NCBI RefSeq assembly: GCF_000425385.1 | Contig: NZ_AUDI01000012.1 | Span: 218,263-282,262 of the forward strand | From: Pseudoduganella violaceinigra DSM 15887 | GTDB taxonomy: Bacteria; Pseudomonadota; Gammaproteobacteria; Burkholderiales; Burkholderiaceae_D | Direction of reading: 5' to 3' | Length of the DNA: 64,000 nucleotides | Shown: positions 63,884 through 64,000 of the stretch, one piece after another | Layout of the letters: each line of letters begins with the position of its first letter | How positions within the stretch are numbered: the first letter of the stretch is position 1 | Position numbers and translations under genes: made by a program | The notes under the pieces: model-generated | Database searches by the model: none | What the model was told of the DNA's origin: nothing | The model's input: the letters and a program-made list of their open reading frames with translations, nothing else

Positions 63884-64000
63884 TTAGAACGCCACGACGT
63901 TTGCCTCCCGGAGATAGGAAAGGCGGCGCAAGTTGTAGGCAGCCACCTTCCAGTTCAAATTCAGCGTAGCGCGCGCCAAGCCGATGGAGCGTAGCGTCTT
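63884..64000 (-). mobile_element. C-terminal end of an IS5-family-like transposase
   Basis: The last 38 codons of a minus-strand frame enter from the right edge: KTLRSIGLARATLNLNWK, then VAAYNLRRLSYLREANVVAF and TAA (63884-63886). The pattern K..R.IG.AR....L.WK.AAYN.RRL is that of IS5-group DDE transposases. Sequence 63784-63883 is probably the IS end; I could not fix the terminal inverted repeat because the other end is outside the window. Confidence 0.7.

Noticed and set aside
63773..63994. 73-aa plus-strand frame at the right edge
   Set aside because: It lies opposite the transposase end and truncated gene and has no ribosome binding site.

Overview
The window looks like a chromosomal segment from a high-GC betaproteobacterium of the Oxalobacteraceae (Massilia / Duganella / Janthinobacterium type). 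This is inferred from the gene order ribF-ileS-lspA-coaBC-dut, the Burkholderiales-type RNase E, the flhBA-flhF-flhG-fliA-motCD block and an Lqs/Jqs-like two-component pair; no database search was possible. Almost all of it is dense chromosomal coding sequence with many ATGA or TGATG stop/start overlaps. Only the last ~2 kb (about 61.9-64 kb) looks accessory: lower GC, a T6SS-immunity-like protein, a 5'-truncated gene and the 3' end of an IS5-like transposase.

Layout. 1-4.8 kb: partial NUDIX gene, initiator tRNA-Met with a clear promoter and terminator, a MerR/TipAS regulator, AlkA-like glycosylase, an EamA permease and an XdhC-family protein. 4.9-12.6 kb (minus strand): a long collinear housekeeping run ribF, ileS, lspA, coaBC, dut, an M48-like lipoprotein with a degenerate active site, and a small secreted protein. 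12.6-16.5 kb: TonB-ExbB-ExbD-ExbD energy-transduction genes and a TPR protein. 16.9-21.7 kb: the PrkA-YeaH-SpoVR stress/stationary-phase module. 22-25.5 kb: adenosine/adenine deaminase and a large FtsX-like permease. 25.6-28.3 kb: a sensor kinase and response regulator resembling CqsS/LqsS/JqsK and LqsR/JqsR (alpha-hydroxyketone quorum sensing), without an adjacent synthase, divergent from a group II truncated haemoglobin across a perfect FNR-type box; then rmuC. 29.5-36.8 kb (minus): rne, chrA, moaA, an in-frame mobA-moeA fusion and a small unknown gene. 37.3-43.3 kb: rluC, a HAD phosphatase, a Rieske protein, SppA-type protease, a candidate small RNA, an RsuA-type pseudouridine synthase, a VOC protein and an FAA hydrolase. 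43.4-44.2 kb: a methyltransferase that appears lower in GC than its neighbours.

44.3-61.9 kb is a flagellar island: flhB, flhA, flhF, flhG, fliA, motC, motD, then an unknown envelope protein, flgN/flgM/flgA on the minus strand (flgM with an excellent sigma-28 promoter), flgBCDEF on the plus strand, and a membrane GGDEF-EAL protein. The rod/hook cluster stops after flgF: no flgG follows. FlhG keeps the N-terminal motif that stimulates FlhF but lacks a recognisable P-loop.

The observations most worth a second look are the Lqs/Jqs-like pair, the degenerate FlhG and M48 proteins, the terminator inside the start of chrA, the candidate small RNA at 40.5 kb, the Ala-rich insertion in FlgE, three perfect FNR-type boxes, and the IS-truncated gene next to a T6SS-immunity-like gene.
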